Shown here: positions 1-8,588 of the stretch, one piece after another
Layout of the letters: every line of letters begins with the position of its first letter
Position numbering within the stretch: the first letter of the stretch is position 1
Assembly: GCA_029210725.1 (NCBI GenBank)
Contig: JARGFM010000009.1
Span: 1 to 39,252 of the forward strand
Direction: 5' to 3'
Source: Bacteroidales bacterium
GTDB lineage: Bacteria > Bacteroidota > Bacteroidia > Bacteroidales > GCA-2748055
DNA: 39,252 nt
Translations under genes and position numbers: made by a program
Notes under the pieces: model-generated
Seen by the model: the letters and a program-made list of their open reading frames with translations, nothing else
What the model was told of the DNA's origin: nothing
Databases searched by the model: none

Positions 1-312
1 AAGGCACTGCTGGAAGAGCATGTCGAAAGGGTTGTGATGCCCAAGAAGGGCAAGCCCAATAAGCAGGAAAAGGAGGAAGAAAGTCAGCGGCAGTTCAAGA
101 TACTGAGGAATAAACACAGTGCGGTGGAATCCAATATCAATGAGCTTGAACACAGAGGTCTGGATCGATGCCCTGATCGTGGTTATAAGAATTTTAAGCG
201 GTATATCGGCCTTGCAGTTGCTGCATATAACTTGCGGCGCATTGGCCAGGAACTAATTGCCATCCAACGCAGGAAGGAGCAGACCGAAAGAGAAATAAGA
301 GCAGCTGCATAA
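1..312 (+). mobile_element. Insertion-sequence transposase, C-terminal fragment (cut by left edge)
   Basis: The reading frame is open from base 1 and ends at a TAA at 310-312, giving about 103 residues; the true start lies outside the window. The stretch around residues 41-85, with 'HSAVESNINELEHRGLDRC' followed by a 'FKRYIGLAVAAYNLRRIG' block, resembles the C-terminus of DDE transposases of the ISNCY/IS1182/IS5-like group. In these the Glu of 'SAVES' would be the last catalytic acidic residue of the RNase H-like fold; that assignment is from memory of the family. The segment is rich in Lys, Arg and Glu. No downstream terminal inverted repeat could be identified without the left end of the element. 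Whether the full copy is intact cannot be told. Confidence 0.75.
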
Positions 313-506
313 AGGCTGCATCGAAATATATGATCAGATTGTCATCACACATGGGGATGGTATGTCCTTGAGGGTGAAATTATGATCCTAATTGTGAAAT
401 TCGGGTGACGTAAACCTGAAACAGATGAAGAAAGGTTCGCCTTGGATCTTCTGGAGCATGAAGAAAAAGAGCTGGTTAAACAGAAATTGAAAAAACAGGT
501 GTTTTC

Positions 507-537
507 TTTGAGACACTAATTAGCAAGATTATATTTG
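507..537 (+). promoter_or_regulatory. Bacteroidetes-type promoter (TTTG-N19-TATATTTG)
   Basis: TTTG at 507-510 and TATATTTG at 530-537 are separated by 19 bases. This matches the Bacteroidetes primary-sigma consensus TTTG-N19/20-TAnnTTTG with no mismatch. Transcription would begin near 544 and run rightward, giving a leader of about 250 nt before the oxidoreductase at 793. The sigma factor that would read it is encoded at 9844-10704. Confidence 0.65.
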
Positions 538-608
538 AGCTTTCCCCCATTTAGCTTTCAGATCAGGATTTTATTTTCTATTTTGATGCCCATTCATTAC
601 CCTCCCCC

Positions 609-758
609 ATGAGAGAGATTATATACCCGAAGAAACTGGATGTGCCCTGTACGCTGGGCAATATATTTGACCTTCAGGAATTTTTCTGCAGCGGCAGACA
701 AACCCGTTCTATTGCACACATTGAGCTGAAAAAATGCGAAAATATCCATTACAACTAA
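609..758 (+). CDS. Possible 49-residue small protein or leader ORF
   Basis: An ATG at 609 opens 49 codons ending in TAA at 756-758. It lies about 65 nt downstream of the predicted start of the 507-537 promoter and 34 nt before the oxidoreductase ATG. It has two Cys in the middle and one near the end, no signal peptide and no known motif. No clear Shine-Dalgarno is seen, but many Bacteroidetes genes lack one. It may be a leader peptide, a small protein or chance. Confidence 0.2.
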   Translation: MREIIYPKKLDVPCTLGNIFDLQEFFCSGRQTRSIAHIELKKCENIHYN

Positions 759-792
759 TTTCTTTTAAGCCAATCACTTATTCCACATTCCC

Positions 793-2196
793 ATGAAAAA
801 TTCAAATAAGCAGAACTCCAGGAGATCCTTTCTGAAAAAAGCAGCGCTGGGTGCTGCTGCTGTAAGCTCTGCTCCTGCAGTGCTGTCCCGGAATTACAGG
901 CAAAGTCTGCTGCTGGATTCCAGGTCCTACAAAGCTGAATCCCGGGCAGCCAATGATCAGATCAACCTGGCCCTGATCGGTACAGGGATCCAGGGCATCT
1001 TCGATACCATTTCGGCCCTCAGGGTCCCAGGTGTAAAACTGGTAGCCACCTGCGACCTCTATACGGGAAGACTGGCCCGAGCCACAGAGCTCTGGGGAGG
1101 GGATATCTTTACCACCAGGGATTACCGGGAGATCCTGGACCGGAAAGATGTGGATGCCGTGATTATTGCCACTCCTGACCATTGGCACAAGCGGATCAGC
1201 ATCGAAGCACTGAAGGCCGGGAAAGCGGTCTATTGTGAAAAACCCATGGTACAGAACTTTCATGAAGGACATGAGCTTATCGAAGCCCATCAGAAATCGG
1301 GCAAGGTCATGCAGGTGGGCAGCCAGGGCATGTCCTCCCTGGGAAATGAAAAAGCCAAGGAGCTTTATGAAGATGGAGCTATCGGAGAGATTGTCATGCT
1401 GGATATGTATAACGACCGGTACTCCTCGGAAGGGGCCTGGAACTATCCCATCCCTCCCGATGCCTCTCCTGAAACCGTTGATTTTGATACCTTTCTGGGT
1501 AGCGCTCCCAATGTTCCATTCGAATTAAAACGGTTTTTCAGATGGAGAAACTACAAAGACTACGGAACCGGAGTAGCAGGAGATTTGTTCGTACATGCCT
1601 TTTCCACGCTTAACTTTATCCTGAGCTCCAACGGTCCGGAAAGGGCACAGGCAACCGGAGGTCTGCGGTACTGGAAGGATGGCCGGGATGTCCCCGATGT
1701 GACCATAACCCTATATGATTATCCGGAAACCAAAACACATGCAGCTTTCAATGCTGCATTCCGTGTGAATTTCATTGCCGGGAACGGAGGAGGAGGCGGA
1801 TTCCGTCTGGTTGGAACTGAAGGGGAAATGCAGGTGGACTCTGATAGCATCAGACTGATCCGGGCAAAACTGGGAATGAAGCCTGAAGCTTATGCCCTGA
1901 TTGCTCATACGGAAGAGAATCAGAAGAAAATTATAGCCGCCTATGATAAGAAATTCGCCGATGAAAGATCCAAGGACCTGAATATCGGGGAGACCAGCTG
2001 GGTGGCCCCATCGGACTATAAAGGATCTCATTACGACCATTTCTACAACTTCTTCGAGGGGATCCGCGGAAATAAAGAAATTATCGAAAATCCCACTTTT
2101 GGTCTGCGTGCTGCCGGTGCTGCCCTTCTGGCCAATGAGAGTTATTACAAGGGACATCCGGTTCAGTGGGACCCTGATGCCATGAAACTAATCTAA
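793..2196 (+). CDS. Gfo/Idh/MocA-family NAD(P)-dependent oxidoreductase, Tat-exported
   Basis: 467 residues. The N-terminus carries a twin-arginine signal: 'SRRSFLKK' at residues 9-16 followed by an Ala-rich stretch to about 32, implying export of a folded, cofactor-loaded enzyme to the periplasm. A Rossmann fold follows, with the nucleotide-binding loop GTGIQG at 63-68 and the family EKP motif at 149-151, whose Lys is usually catalytic. The C-terminal half is the substrate-binding alpha/beta domain. Members oxidise or epimerise sugars and cyclitols, and some (GH109) cleave glycosides by a redox mechanism. The substrate cannot be read from sequence. It is the first of three exported-protein genes; the next begins 4 bp downstream. 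Confidence 0.88.
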   Translation: MKNSNKQNSRRSFLKKAALGAAAVSSAPAVLSRNYRQSLLLDSRSYKAESRAANDQINLALIGTGIQGIFDTISALRVPGVKLVATCDLYTGRLARATELWGGDIFTTRDYREILDRKDVDAVIIATPDHWHKRISIEALKAGKAVYCEKPMVQNFHEGHELIEAHQKSGKVMQVGSQGMSSLGNEKAKELYEDGAIGEIVMLDMYNDRYSSEGAWNYPIPPDASPETVDFDTFLGSAPNVPFELKRFFRWRNYKDYGTGVAGDLFVHAFSTLNFILSSNGPERAQATGGLRYWKDGRDVPDVTITLYDYPETKTHAAFNAAFRVNFIAGNGGGGGFRLVGTEGEMQVDSDSIRLIRAKLGMKPEAYALIAHTEENQKKIIAAYDKKFADERSKDLNIGETSWVAPSDYKGSHYDHFYNFFEGIRGNKEIIENPTFGLRAAGAALLANESYYKGHPVQWDPDAMKLI

Positions 2197-2200
2197 CAGA

Positions 2201-3091
2201 ATGATATCTATGAAGAGAGTCCTTTTTTCAATCTGCCTTCTATTAATGGCAGTATTCCTGTTTGCACAGGATCAGCCCTTAAATGTAATAGTACTGGGTG
2301 CGCATCCCGACGATTGTGAAGGCGATGCGGGTGGTCTTGCTTTGCTGTATGCCAGGATGGGACACCATGTGAAATTTGTTTCTCTTACCAACGGAGATGC
2401 CGGACACTACGCCATGGGAGGCGGAGCCCTGGCCAAGGTGCGAATGGCCGAGGCAGCAGAAGCCGGAAAGAGACTGGGAGTGAAGGAATATGTGGTCATG
2501 GATAACCACGATGGCGAGCTGATGCCCACCCTGGAGAACCGGCTGAAGGTGATCCGGGAGATCCGGAAATGGAACACCGATATCGTGATTGGTCCCCGGC
2601 CCAACGATTACCATCCGGATCACCGCTATACGTCCATATTAATGCAGGATGCAGCTTTCATGGTCATAGTCCCCAATGTGGCTCCCGATGTACCCCCGCT
2701 GGAGAAGAATCCGGTATTTCTCTATGCCGAGGACCGTTTTCAGAAACCAAATCCATTTGAAGCTGATATTGCCATCGATATTGATGAGGTCTTTGAACAG
2801 AAAATCAGCGGGATGGCTGCCCATACTTCTCAATATTTCGACTGGCTTCCATGGACCTCGGGAACCCTGGATCAGATTCCCGAGGATGAAGCAGCCAGGT
2901 TAAGCTACCTGGCCAAACGAAGGACATTCAGTCCCGGCGCATCCACCAGGGAGGCCCTGATCAAATGGTACGGAGAAAAGGGCAAGACTGTCCGGCATGC
3001 CGAAGGCTTTGAGATCTGTGAATATGGCAAGCAACCCAGCCAGGAAGAGCTGCAAAGGCTGTTCCCGATGCTTCCTCAGAGAGCCGACTGA
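2201..3091 (+). CDS. PIG-L (LmbE-like) deacetylase, exported
   Basis: 296 residues from ATG 2201; an ATG at 2210 (MKRVLF) is an equally good start. A hydrophobic signal peptide spans residues 5-22, ending near 'LFAQ'. The zinc motif HPDD occurs at residues 35-38, and a second His/Asp cluster, 'YHPDHR', at 137-142 supplies the remaining ligands. The family removes N-acetyl groups from amino sugars and glycoconjugates. It lies 4 bp after the oxidoreductase stop, so it is surely cotranscribed. An exported deacetylase beside an exported oxidoreductase suggests modification of an external amino sugar or glycoconjugate, but that is inference. Confidence 0.87.
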   Translation: MISMKRVLFSICLLLMAVFLFAQDQPLNVIVLGAHPDDCEGDAGGLALLYARMGHHVKFVSLTNGDAGHYAMGGGALAKVRMAEAAEAGKRLGVKEYVVMDNHDGELMPTLENRLKVIREIRKWNTDIVIGPRPNDYHPDHRYTSILMQDAAFMVIVPNVAPDVPPLEKNPVFLYAEDRFQKPNPFEADIAIDIDEVFEQKISGMAAHTSQYFDWLPWTSGTLDQIPEDEAARLSYLAKRRTFSPGASTREALIKWYGEKGKTVRHAEGFEICEYGKQPSQEELQRLFPMLPQRAD

Positions 3092-3096
3092 ATTTT

Positions 3097-3115
3097 CCGG
3101 AAGAGATACTTCCGG
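3097..3115. repeat. Perfect 7-bp hairpin between PIG-L and NIPSNAP genes
   Basis: CCGGAAG (3097-3103), loop AGATA, CTTCCGG (3109-3115), located 5 bp after the PIG-L stop. No T-run follows on either strand, so it is not a canonical intrinsic terminator. It may attenuate or stabilise the upstream mRNA. Confidence 0.4.
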
Positions 3116-3218
3116 GATCCCTCGTAAATGGATCCGGTTTACCATTGCAGGAAGCCAGTAAGAAAGCAAATGCTGCAAAGAAATTGCCTATCTTGACATG
3201 GAACCTAAGACGATTCTC

Positions 3219-4031
3219 ATGAAAAACACCACCTTGTTACTCCTTGCATTTTCGATCCTGATCCTGAGCTCCTGCACTCAAGCGGAAGACCAGACCAGGG
3301 CTGAAGCTGTTCAAGGCGAAAGCCTGCAGAGAGATTACTTCCAGCTGAAAATCTATAATTTTCAGAACGAAGAACAGGAAGCCCTCCTGGATGTTTATTT
3401 CCGGGATGCCCTTCTTCCCGCACTTCACCGCAACGGCATACAGAATGTGGGTGTCTTCAAAGCCATAGAAGAACTCATTGAACGTAAGGACTTTATAATC
3501 GTCCTGACGCCCTTCAACTCCCTGGATCACTTTGAAAAGCTGGATGCCCTTTTAATGGAAGATGCGGAGTACCTGCAATCTGCCGGCAACTATTTGAACG
3601 CTTCACACGATAATCCACCCTATGCGCGCATCGAAAGCATGATTTTGCGCTCCTTCAGCGCCACACCAGAATTAGTATTACCGGATTTGAACACCGCCCG
3701 TTCGGAGAGGGTTTATGAACTCAGAAGCTATGAGGCAGCCACTGAAAAGTTGTATAAGCTGAAAGTTGAAATGTTTAACGAAGGCGAATCGGCCCTGTTC
3801 CAGGAACTGAAATTCAATCCGGTCTTCTTTTGCGAAGTGCTCTCCAGTGCACATATGCCTCACCTGATCTACATGACTGCTCATGCAGACAGCACGGCTC
3901 AGAAGGAAAACTGGGATGCCTTTGTAAACCACCCGGAATGGGAGAGAATGAAGAACCTGGACAAATACCAGAATACGGTTTCAAACATCACCAGAACCCT
4001 GCTCTATCCGACCGAATACTCGGACTATTAG
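3219..4031 (+). CDS. NIPSNAP-family lipoprotein
   Basis: 270 residues from the ATG at 3219; an ATG at 3198 would add seven residues. The start gives a lipoprotein signal, hydrophobic with lipobox LSSC, so the protein is lipid-anchored. Two ferredoxin-like alpha/beta repeats follow: one beginning near 'YFQLKIYNF' and one near 'RVYELRSYE', ending with a Trp-rich 'HPEWERMK' segment. This is the NIPSNAP (dimeric alpha/beta barrel) pattern. Family function in bacteria is not established. It sits 127 bp downstream of the PIG-L gene with a hairpin between them and may be in the same transcript. Confidence 0.75.
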   Translation: MKNTTLLLLAFSILILSSCTQAEDQTRAEAVQGESLQRDYFQLKIYNFQNEEQEALLDVYFRDALLPALHRNGIQNVGVFKAIEELIERKDFIIVLTPFNSLDHFEKLDALLMEDAEYLQSAGNYLNASHDNPPYARIESMILRSFSATPELVLPDLNTARSERVYELRSYEAATEKLYKLKVEMFNEGESALFQELKFNPVFFCEVLSSAHMPHLIYMTAHADSTAQKENWDAFVNHPEWERMKNLDKYQNTVSNITRTLLYPTEYSDY

Positions 4032-4083
4032 AGATTCAGAATCTTCTGCAGGGCTTCCCCTGAGAGAGCTCCCATCGAAGGAA

Positions 4084-5478
4084 TCAATCCCCGGTGATCA
4101 GCCTGCGGATGCGTTCAATCTGCTTCTGCTTGTTTACTTCCCGTAAGCTCCTTGCAGTTTTGGTAAAGTAGGAGTGACTGGAGATGAATCTTAACTGCAG
4201 TTTGTTCCATTCGTTCAGTGTCCCGATCTTATCCTGTTCACTCAGCTCCTTATAGAGGGTGTTGGACACGGGTATCATATCGCTCCTGCCCAGGTAATCC
4301 AAATCCGCATCACATATGATCTGCTGATAGATATCCCCAGGCTCCGGTGGAAGTTTTGTGGCCATAATGATCCTGCAGATCTTTTCGATCTGCTCCTCCG
4401 AGTAGCCATATTCAGGCAGAAACTTCCTGGCCAGTTCAGTACCATGATATTCATGGTCGTCATAGGAAATGATGTGCCCCGCATCATGGAACAGGGCGGC
4501 AGTCTTTAAAAGCAGTATTCCTTCATCGTCAAGCCCCTCCGCCCAACCGATCAACTCCACCTCGGTGACCACATCCACCGTATGTTTCACATTGTGGTAG
4601 TAAAGGTACCGGGGCAGTTCATTTTCAAGCCTGTCCAGGATCATCTCCTGGATATCCGTAAACTGAATCAACTTGAATTTCGTATTGAACAAGGCATTGG
4701 GCATGACTCCCCTCCCACGCATGGAGAACTCCTGTCTGATGCCGTTTACCACAAACATCTCCAGGTCGCCCTTGTATTTAACTGGCATTTTTCCGTAATA
4801 CTCACAAACAAAAAACTCCTTGATCAGCTCGTAGGTCATCACTGAAATCAGGATTTTTCCACTATCGCCCACCCCCTGCATGCGGTGTGCTATATTGACC
4901 GTATCGCCTTTAATATCATAAGTTATCTTTTTCTTACCGGAGATGGTAGCGCTAACCGGCCCCGTATGAATACCCAGGCTCAGGTTCCAATAGCGGATAC
5001 CATCGATCCGCCTGAGCTGATTCAGAAAAATATTCATCTCCAGTGCCGCCATGACCACGTCGATGGGATTGGTGATGTTCTTCACCGGAATTCCCCCTGC
5101 GGCCATATAGGTATCCCCGATGGTCTTGATTTTATGGATCTTGTATTTTCTAAGGATCCGGTCGAATTCAATCAGCACTTCATCCAGCTGGTCCATGACC
5201 ACTTCGGAAGAGTCGTTATCGGTGAGATGCCTGAATCCGGTGATATAGGCAAAGAGGACCGTCGCCATCTTATACTTTCTGATCCTTTCTCCGGCCTCCT
5301 GGTACCTTTCTTCCTTCATTCCCAGGCGGGCATCTTTCAGGCGCAATTTCAGGTTTTCATTTTGTTCCGAGAGCCCAGCAACAGCCTTCTGCAACTTTTC
5401 ATTCCTGGCATAAAGGTCCTGGTTCTTCTTTACCAGTTTTTGGATCCGCTTTAACAGTTCATCCCTCTTTTGTCCCAT
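4084..5478 (-). CDS. Class III cyclase-homology plus HD-domain signalling protein
   Basis: 464 residues, no membrane segment. Residues 1-70 form a charged coiled coil. Residues 71-250 are a class III nucleotidyl cyclase domain: 'KTIGD' with metal Asp122, 'YDIKGD' at 187-192, and transition-state Asn195 and Arg199. Lys118 and Asp188 match adenylate rather than guanylate selectivity. The first metal-binding Asp of the usual 'FADIxGF' is Tyr78 here ('FAYITGF'), so catalysis is doubtful unless a partner supplies it. Residues about 285-440 are an HD phosphohydrolase domain with His/Asp ligands around 'YHNVKHT', 'FHDAGH' (331-332) and 'CDADLD'. It may be a pseudo-cyclase sensor controlling the HD enzyme. 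It is convergent with the NIPSNAP gene and divergent from the next gene. Confidence 0.82.
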   Translation of the reverse strand: MGQKRDELLKRIQKLVKKNQDLYARNEKLQKAVAGLSEQNENLKLRLKDARLGMKEERYQEAGERIRKYKMATVLFAYITGFRHLTDNDSSEVVMDQLDEVLIEFDRILRKYKIHKIKTIGDTYMAAGGIPVKNITNPIDVVMAALEMNIFLNQLRRIDGIRYWNLSLGIHTGPVSATISGKKKITYDIKGDTVNIAHRMQGVGDSGKILISVMTYELIKEFFVCEYYGKMPVKYKGDLEMFVVNGIRQEFSMRGRGVMPNALFNTKFKLIQFTDIQEMILDRLENELPRYLYYHNVKHTVDVVTEVELIGWAEGLDDEGILLLKTAALFHDAGHIISYDDHEYHGTELARKFLPEYGYSEEQIEKICRIIMATKLPPEPGDIYQQIICDADLDYLGRSDMIPVSNTLYKELSEQDKIGTLNEWNKLQLRFISSHSYFTKTARSLREVNKQKQIERIRRLITGD

Positions 5479-5487
5479 TATGTTTAA

Positions 5488-5495
5488 TATCTTTG
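5488..5495 (+). promoter_or_regulatory. Likely -7 element for the EEP-family gene
   Basis: TATCTTTG matches the Bacteroidetes -7 consensus TAnnTTTG, 21 bp before the ATG at 5517. No good TTTG -33 box lies at the right distance, so support is partial. It sits in the 38-bp gap between the divergent cyclase and phosphatase genes. Confidence 0.35.
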
Positions 5496-5516
5496 TCCAA
5501 TAAGCTAATTACACGC

Positions 5517-6545
5517 ATGAAAAACAGGGCCTTTTTTGCTGCACTCATACTCCTTGGCTTGCAGCCTCTCTACTCTCAGAAGAACGTAAAATCCTTCCTG
5601 GTGGTTTCATATAATGTGGAAAACCTTTTCGATACCGTCAATTCTCCTCTCTTCGAAGATGATGAATTCACCCCTTCCGGTGAAAAAGAGTGGACCTGGG
5701 ACCGGTACCAGAAAAAACAGAACGATCTGGCCAGGGTTTTCCTTTCCATTCCCGGCAAGGAGCTCCCGGCTCTTATCGGATTATCGGAGGTTGAGAGTAG
5801 TGAAGTTCTGGAAGATCTGACCAGAGTCAGGGGCCTTCGTAAAGGGGAGTATGCCTTCGTCCATGAAGATGATAAAGATCCACGTGGTATTGAGTGTGCC
5901 TTGCTGTACAAGCCCGAATTCTTCAAATACAAGTCGCATGAATATGTTCCCATTGAGGATCCTGTGGATCCGGACTACCTTTACAGGAGAATATTGCATG
6001 TGCAGGGAAGAGGACCGGACGGGTCCAGCCTGCATATATTTGTGAATCACTGGAAATCCAGAAGCGGAGGAGTACAGGAAACCGAAAGGCAGCGGATGTT
6101 TTCAGCCATAACACTCCGCAAGCAACTGGATATACTGATGGCCAGGGAGCCGGATTATAAAGTGATTATCATGGGCGACTTTAACGACGAACCTACAAAC
6201 CGGAGCATCAGCCACGGACTTTCGGCCCTGAACAAACGCCGGAATATCCAGCTGGGAGAGCATTACAATCTCTTCTATGATCTCCACAACACAGAGGGCA
6301 AGGGGACCTACAATTACCAGGGCAACTGGAACATGCTGGACCAGATGATCGTCTCCTACAGCCTGCTGAACCAGGAGAGGGGCCTGAGCACGGGATTCGA
6401 GAACGGGAAGATTCTGAAAGAGGAGTGGATGTTATATCCCAGTGAGAAATATGGAGAGAGCCTGCCCTCTGCCACTTACGGGGGACCTGAATACTACGGG
6501 GGACCCAGCGACCATCTCCCCATCTATGTGGAATTCACCTGGTAG
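5517..6545 (+). CDS. Exported endonuclease/exonuclease/phosphatase (EEP) family protein
   Basis: 342 residues from ATG 5517. The open frame reaches a TTG at 5493, but that codon overlaps the -7 element, and the ATG starts a normal signal peptide (MKNRAFF... to 'LYSQ'). Metal and catalytic motifs of the DNase I/inositol phosphatase fold occur in order: 'SYNVENLFD', 'LSEVE', 'VNHWKSR', 'MGDFNDEP' and a terminal 'SDHLPI', giving the Asn, Glu, His, Asp/Asn and Asp-His residues of an active enzyme. It could be an extracellular nuclease or a phosphodiesterase; the sequence does not decide. uvrB starts 1 bp after its stop. Confidence 0.83.
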   Translation: MKNRAFFAALILLGLQPLYSQKNVKSFLVVSYNVENLFDTVNSPLFEDDEFTPSGEKEWTWDRYQKKQNDLARVFLSIPGKELPALIGLSEVESSEVLEDLTRVRGLRKGEYAFVHEDDKDPRGIECALLYKPEFFKYKSHEYVPIEDPVDPDYLYRRILHVQGRGPDGSSLHIFVNHWKSRSGGVQETERQRMFSAITLRKQLDILMAREPDYKVIIMGDFNDEPTNRSISHGLSALNKRRNIQLGEHYNLFYDLHNTEGKGTYNYQGNWNMLDQMIVSYSLLNQERGLSTGFENGKILKEEWMLYPSEKYGESLPSATYGGPEYYGGPSDHLPIYVEFTW

Positions 6546-6546
6546 C

Positions 6547-8565
6547 ATGGAATTCAGACTTACTTCGGATTATAAACCTACCGGTGACCAGCCGGATGCC
6601 ATTCAGCAACTGGTGGATGGATTCAGGGCCGGGGAGCAGTTCCAGACTCTTCTGGGAGTAACCGGATCCGGAAAAACCTTTACCGTGGCCAACGTGATCC
6701 GGGAGCTGGAGCGGCCGGTCCTGGTCCTCAGTCACAATAAAACCCTGGCAGCACAGCTTTACAGCGAATTCAAACAATTCTTTCCTGAAAATGCAGTGGA
6801 GTATTTTGTCAGTTATTACGACTACTATCAGCCCGAAGCCTATCTCCCTGTTACGGATACTTATATCGAAAAGGACCTCTCCATCAACGATGAAATTGAA
6901 AAGCTCAGGCTAAGCACTACCTCCTCCCTGCTATCGGGACGCAGGGATGTGCTTGTGGTCTCTTCGGTGTCCTGTCTATATGGTATCGGGAATCCTGCCG
7001 ATTTCCACAACTCCACCATCCGGGTCCGCAAGAACGAAATGCTTAGCAGGAATGTGTATCTGCGCAGACTGGTGGATGGCTTATACTCCCGGAACGAAGT
7101 GGACTTTAAGCCAGGGACCTTCCGCGTGCGGGGCGATACGGTGGACATTCACCTGGCCTACCGGGACCTGGCCTACCGGGTGGAATTCTGGGGCGACGAG
7201 ATCGATTCCCTCAAATCCATCCACCCGGTGACGGGACACACTATCGAGGAACATCAGGAGGTCGTAATCTTCCCGGCCAATATATTCATCACCTCCAAGG
7301 AACGCACAAAGGCCGCCATTGAGGAGATCCAGGACGACATGATGAAGCAGGTGGATTTCTTTAAAAGAGAGCAAAAACTCATTGAGGCACAACGGATAGA
7401 AGAGCGTGTCACCTACGACCTGGAGATGATCAGGGAACTGGGATATTGTCCGGGCATTGAGAACTATTCCAGGTATTTTGACGGCCGTCCCCCGGGCACC
7501 AGGCCCTTCTGCCTTCTGGATTATTTCCCCGATGATTTTATTACAGTGATTGATGAAAGTCATGTCACCCTTCCCCAGGTTCACGCCATGTATGGCGGAG
7601 ACTATTCCAGGAAGAAGAACCTGGTGGAATATGGCTTTCGGCTTCCGGCGGCAGTAGATAACAGACCGCTCAGGTTCAATGAATTTGAGAACCTCATCGG
7701 GCAGACTCTGTTCGTTAGCGCCACACCGGCTGACTATGAGCTGGAACGCTGTGGCGGGATTATCGTGGAGCAGGTGATCCGTCCCACCGGACTGCTGGAT
7801 CCGGCCATAGAGATACAGCCAAGTCTGAACCAGATCGACCACCTGATCGGTGAGATCAACCAGCGTGTGGATAAGCGGGAACGGGTCCTGGTTACCACAC
7901 TGACCAAAAGGATGGCAGAGGAGCTAAGCAGCTACCTGACCAAATTGAACATCCGGACCCGGTACATCCATTCGGATGTGGATACCATGGAACGGGTGGA
8001 GATCCTGGAGGGGCTCAGAAGGGGCGATTTTGATGTACTGGTCGGAATCAACCTCCTCAGGGAGGGACTGGATTTGCCGGAGGTATCCCTGGTTGCCATC
8101 CTGGATGCTGATAAAGAGGGCTTCCTGAGATCGGAACGCTCCCTGACCCAGACGGCAGGACGGGCAGCAAGGAACCTGAACGGGAAAGTGATCATGTATG
8201 CCGACAAGATTACCGGCTCCATGCAGCGGACCATAGATGAAACCAACAGGCGCAGGGAAAAGCAACTGGGATATAACGAAAAGCACCAGATCACCCCTAC
8301 CCAGATCATAAAATTAACATACAGTCTCTTTGACAAGAGCCTCGAGCAGAAGAACATACAGAGTGCCTATGCAGACCAGGCAAAAAGTGATCTTGCCGCC
8401 GATCCGGTCGTCAGATATATGGGAAAGCCGGAACTGGAACGTGCCATAGACGCGGCCAGAAAGCAAATGGAAAAGGCGGCCAGGGAGCTGGACTTTATCG
8501 AAGCTGCCCGTTTCCGGGATGAAATGTATGCCCTCCAGGAGCTAATAAACAATCTGGATAACTGA
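6547..8565 (+). CDS. uvrB: Excinuclease ABC subunit B
   Basis: 672 residues from ATG 6547, the standard UvrB length; the in-frame extension back to 6442 overlaps the preceding gene and is not used. UvrB is the DNA-damage verification helicase of nucleotide excision repair, loaded by UvrA and joined by UvrC. Visible are the Walker A loop GVTGSGKT at 37-44, the beta-hairpin signature 'YYDYYQPEAY' that inserts between strands, the DESH box, helicase motifs ending 'QTAGRAARN', and a C-terminal UVR coiled coil that contacts UvrC. It begins 1 bp after the EEP gene, so the two are cotranscribed. Confidence 0.97.
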   Translation: MEFRLTSDYKPTGDQPDAIQQLVDGFRAGEQFQTLLGVTGSGKTFTVANVIRELERPVLVLSHNKTLAAQLYSEFKQFFPENAVEYFVSYYDYYQPEAYLPVTDTYIEKDLSINDEIEKLRLSTTSSLLSGRRDVLVVSSVSCLYGIGNPADFHNSTIRVRKNEMLSRNVYLRRLVDGLYSRNEVDFKPGTFRVRGDTVDIHLAYRDLAYRVEFWGDEIDSLKSIHPVTGHTIEEHQEVVIFPANIFITSKERTKAAIEEIQDDMMKQVDFFKREQKLIEAQRIEERVTYDLEMIRELGYCPGIENYSRYFDGRPPGTRPFCLLDYFPDDFITVIDESHVTLPQVHAMYGGDYSRKKNLVEYGFRLPAAVDNRPLRFNEFENLIGQTLFVSATPADYELERCGGIIVEQVIRPTGLLDPAIEIQPSLNQIDHLIGEINQRVDKRERVLVTTLTKRMAEELSSYLTKLNIRTRYIHSDVDTMERVEILEGLRRGDFDVLVGINLLREGLDLPEVSLVAILDADKEGFLRSERSLTQTAGRAARNLNGKVIMYADKITGSMQRTIDETNRRREKQLGYNEKHQITPTQIIKLTYSLFDKSLEQKNIQSAYADQAKSDLAADPVVRYMGKPELERAIDAARKQMEKAARELDFIEAARFRDEMYALQELINNLDN

Positions 8566-8588
8566 CAGGCATAGTAAAACAAGAAGCC

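Larger units (their letters stand above)
313..792. other. Gene-poor spacer with possible coding remnants
   Basis: About 480 bp without a convincing gene between the transposase fragment and the oxidoreductase at 793. Bases 409-519 (+) are open for 36 Glu/Lys-rich residues, starting right after a TGA and lacking ATG. They could be the tail of a decayed gene. A 49-residue ORF with ATG lies at 609-758 (+), and a similarly short ORF lies opposite it. Neither resembles a family I know. The stretch also holds a good promoter at 507-537. It may be debris from transposition plus the leader of the downstream operon. Confidence 0.4.

Noticed and set aside
6442-6546. Longer uvrB start at 6442
   Set aside because: It overlaps the end of the EEP gene, and the extra residues are not UvrB-like. 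ATG 6547 gives the standard N-terminus and length.
7081-7842. 253-codon open frame on the - strand
   Set aside because: Shadow of uvrB.
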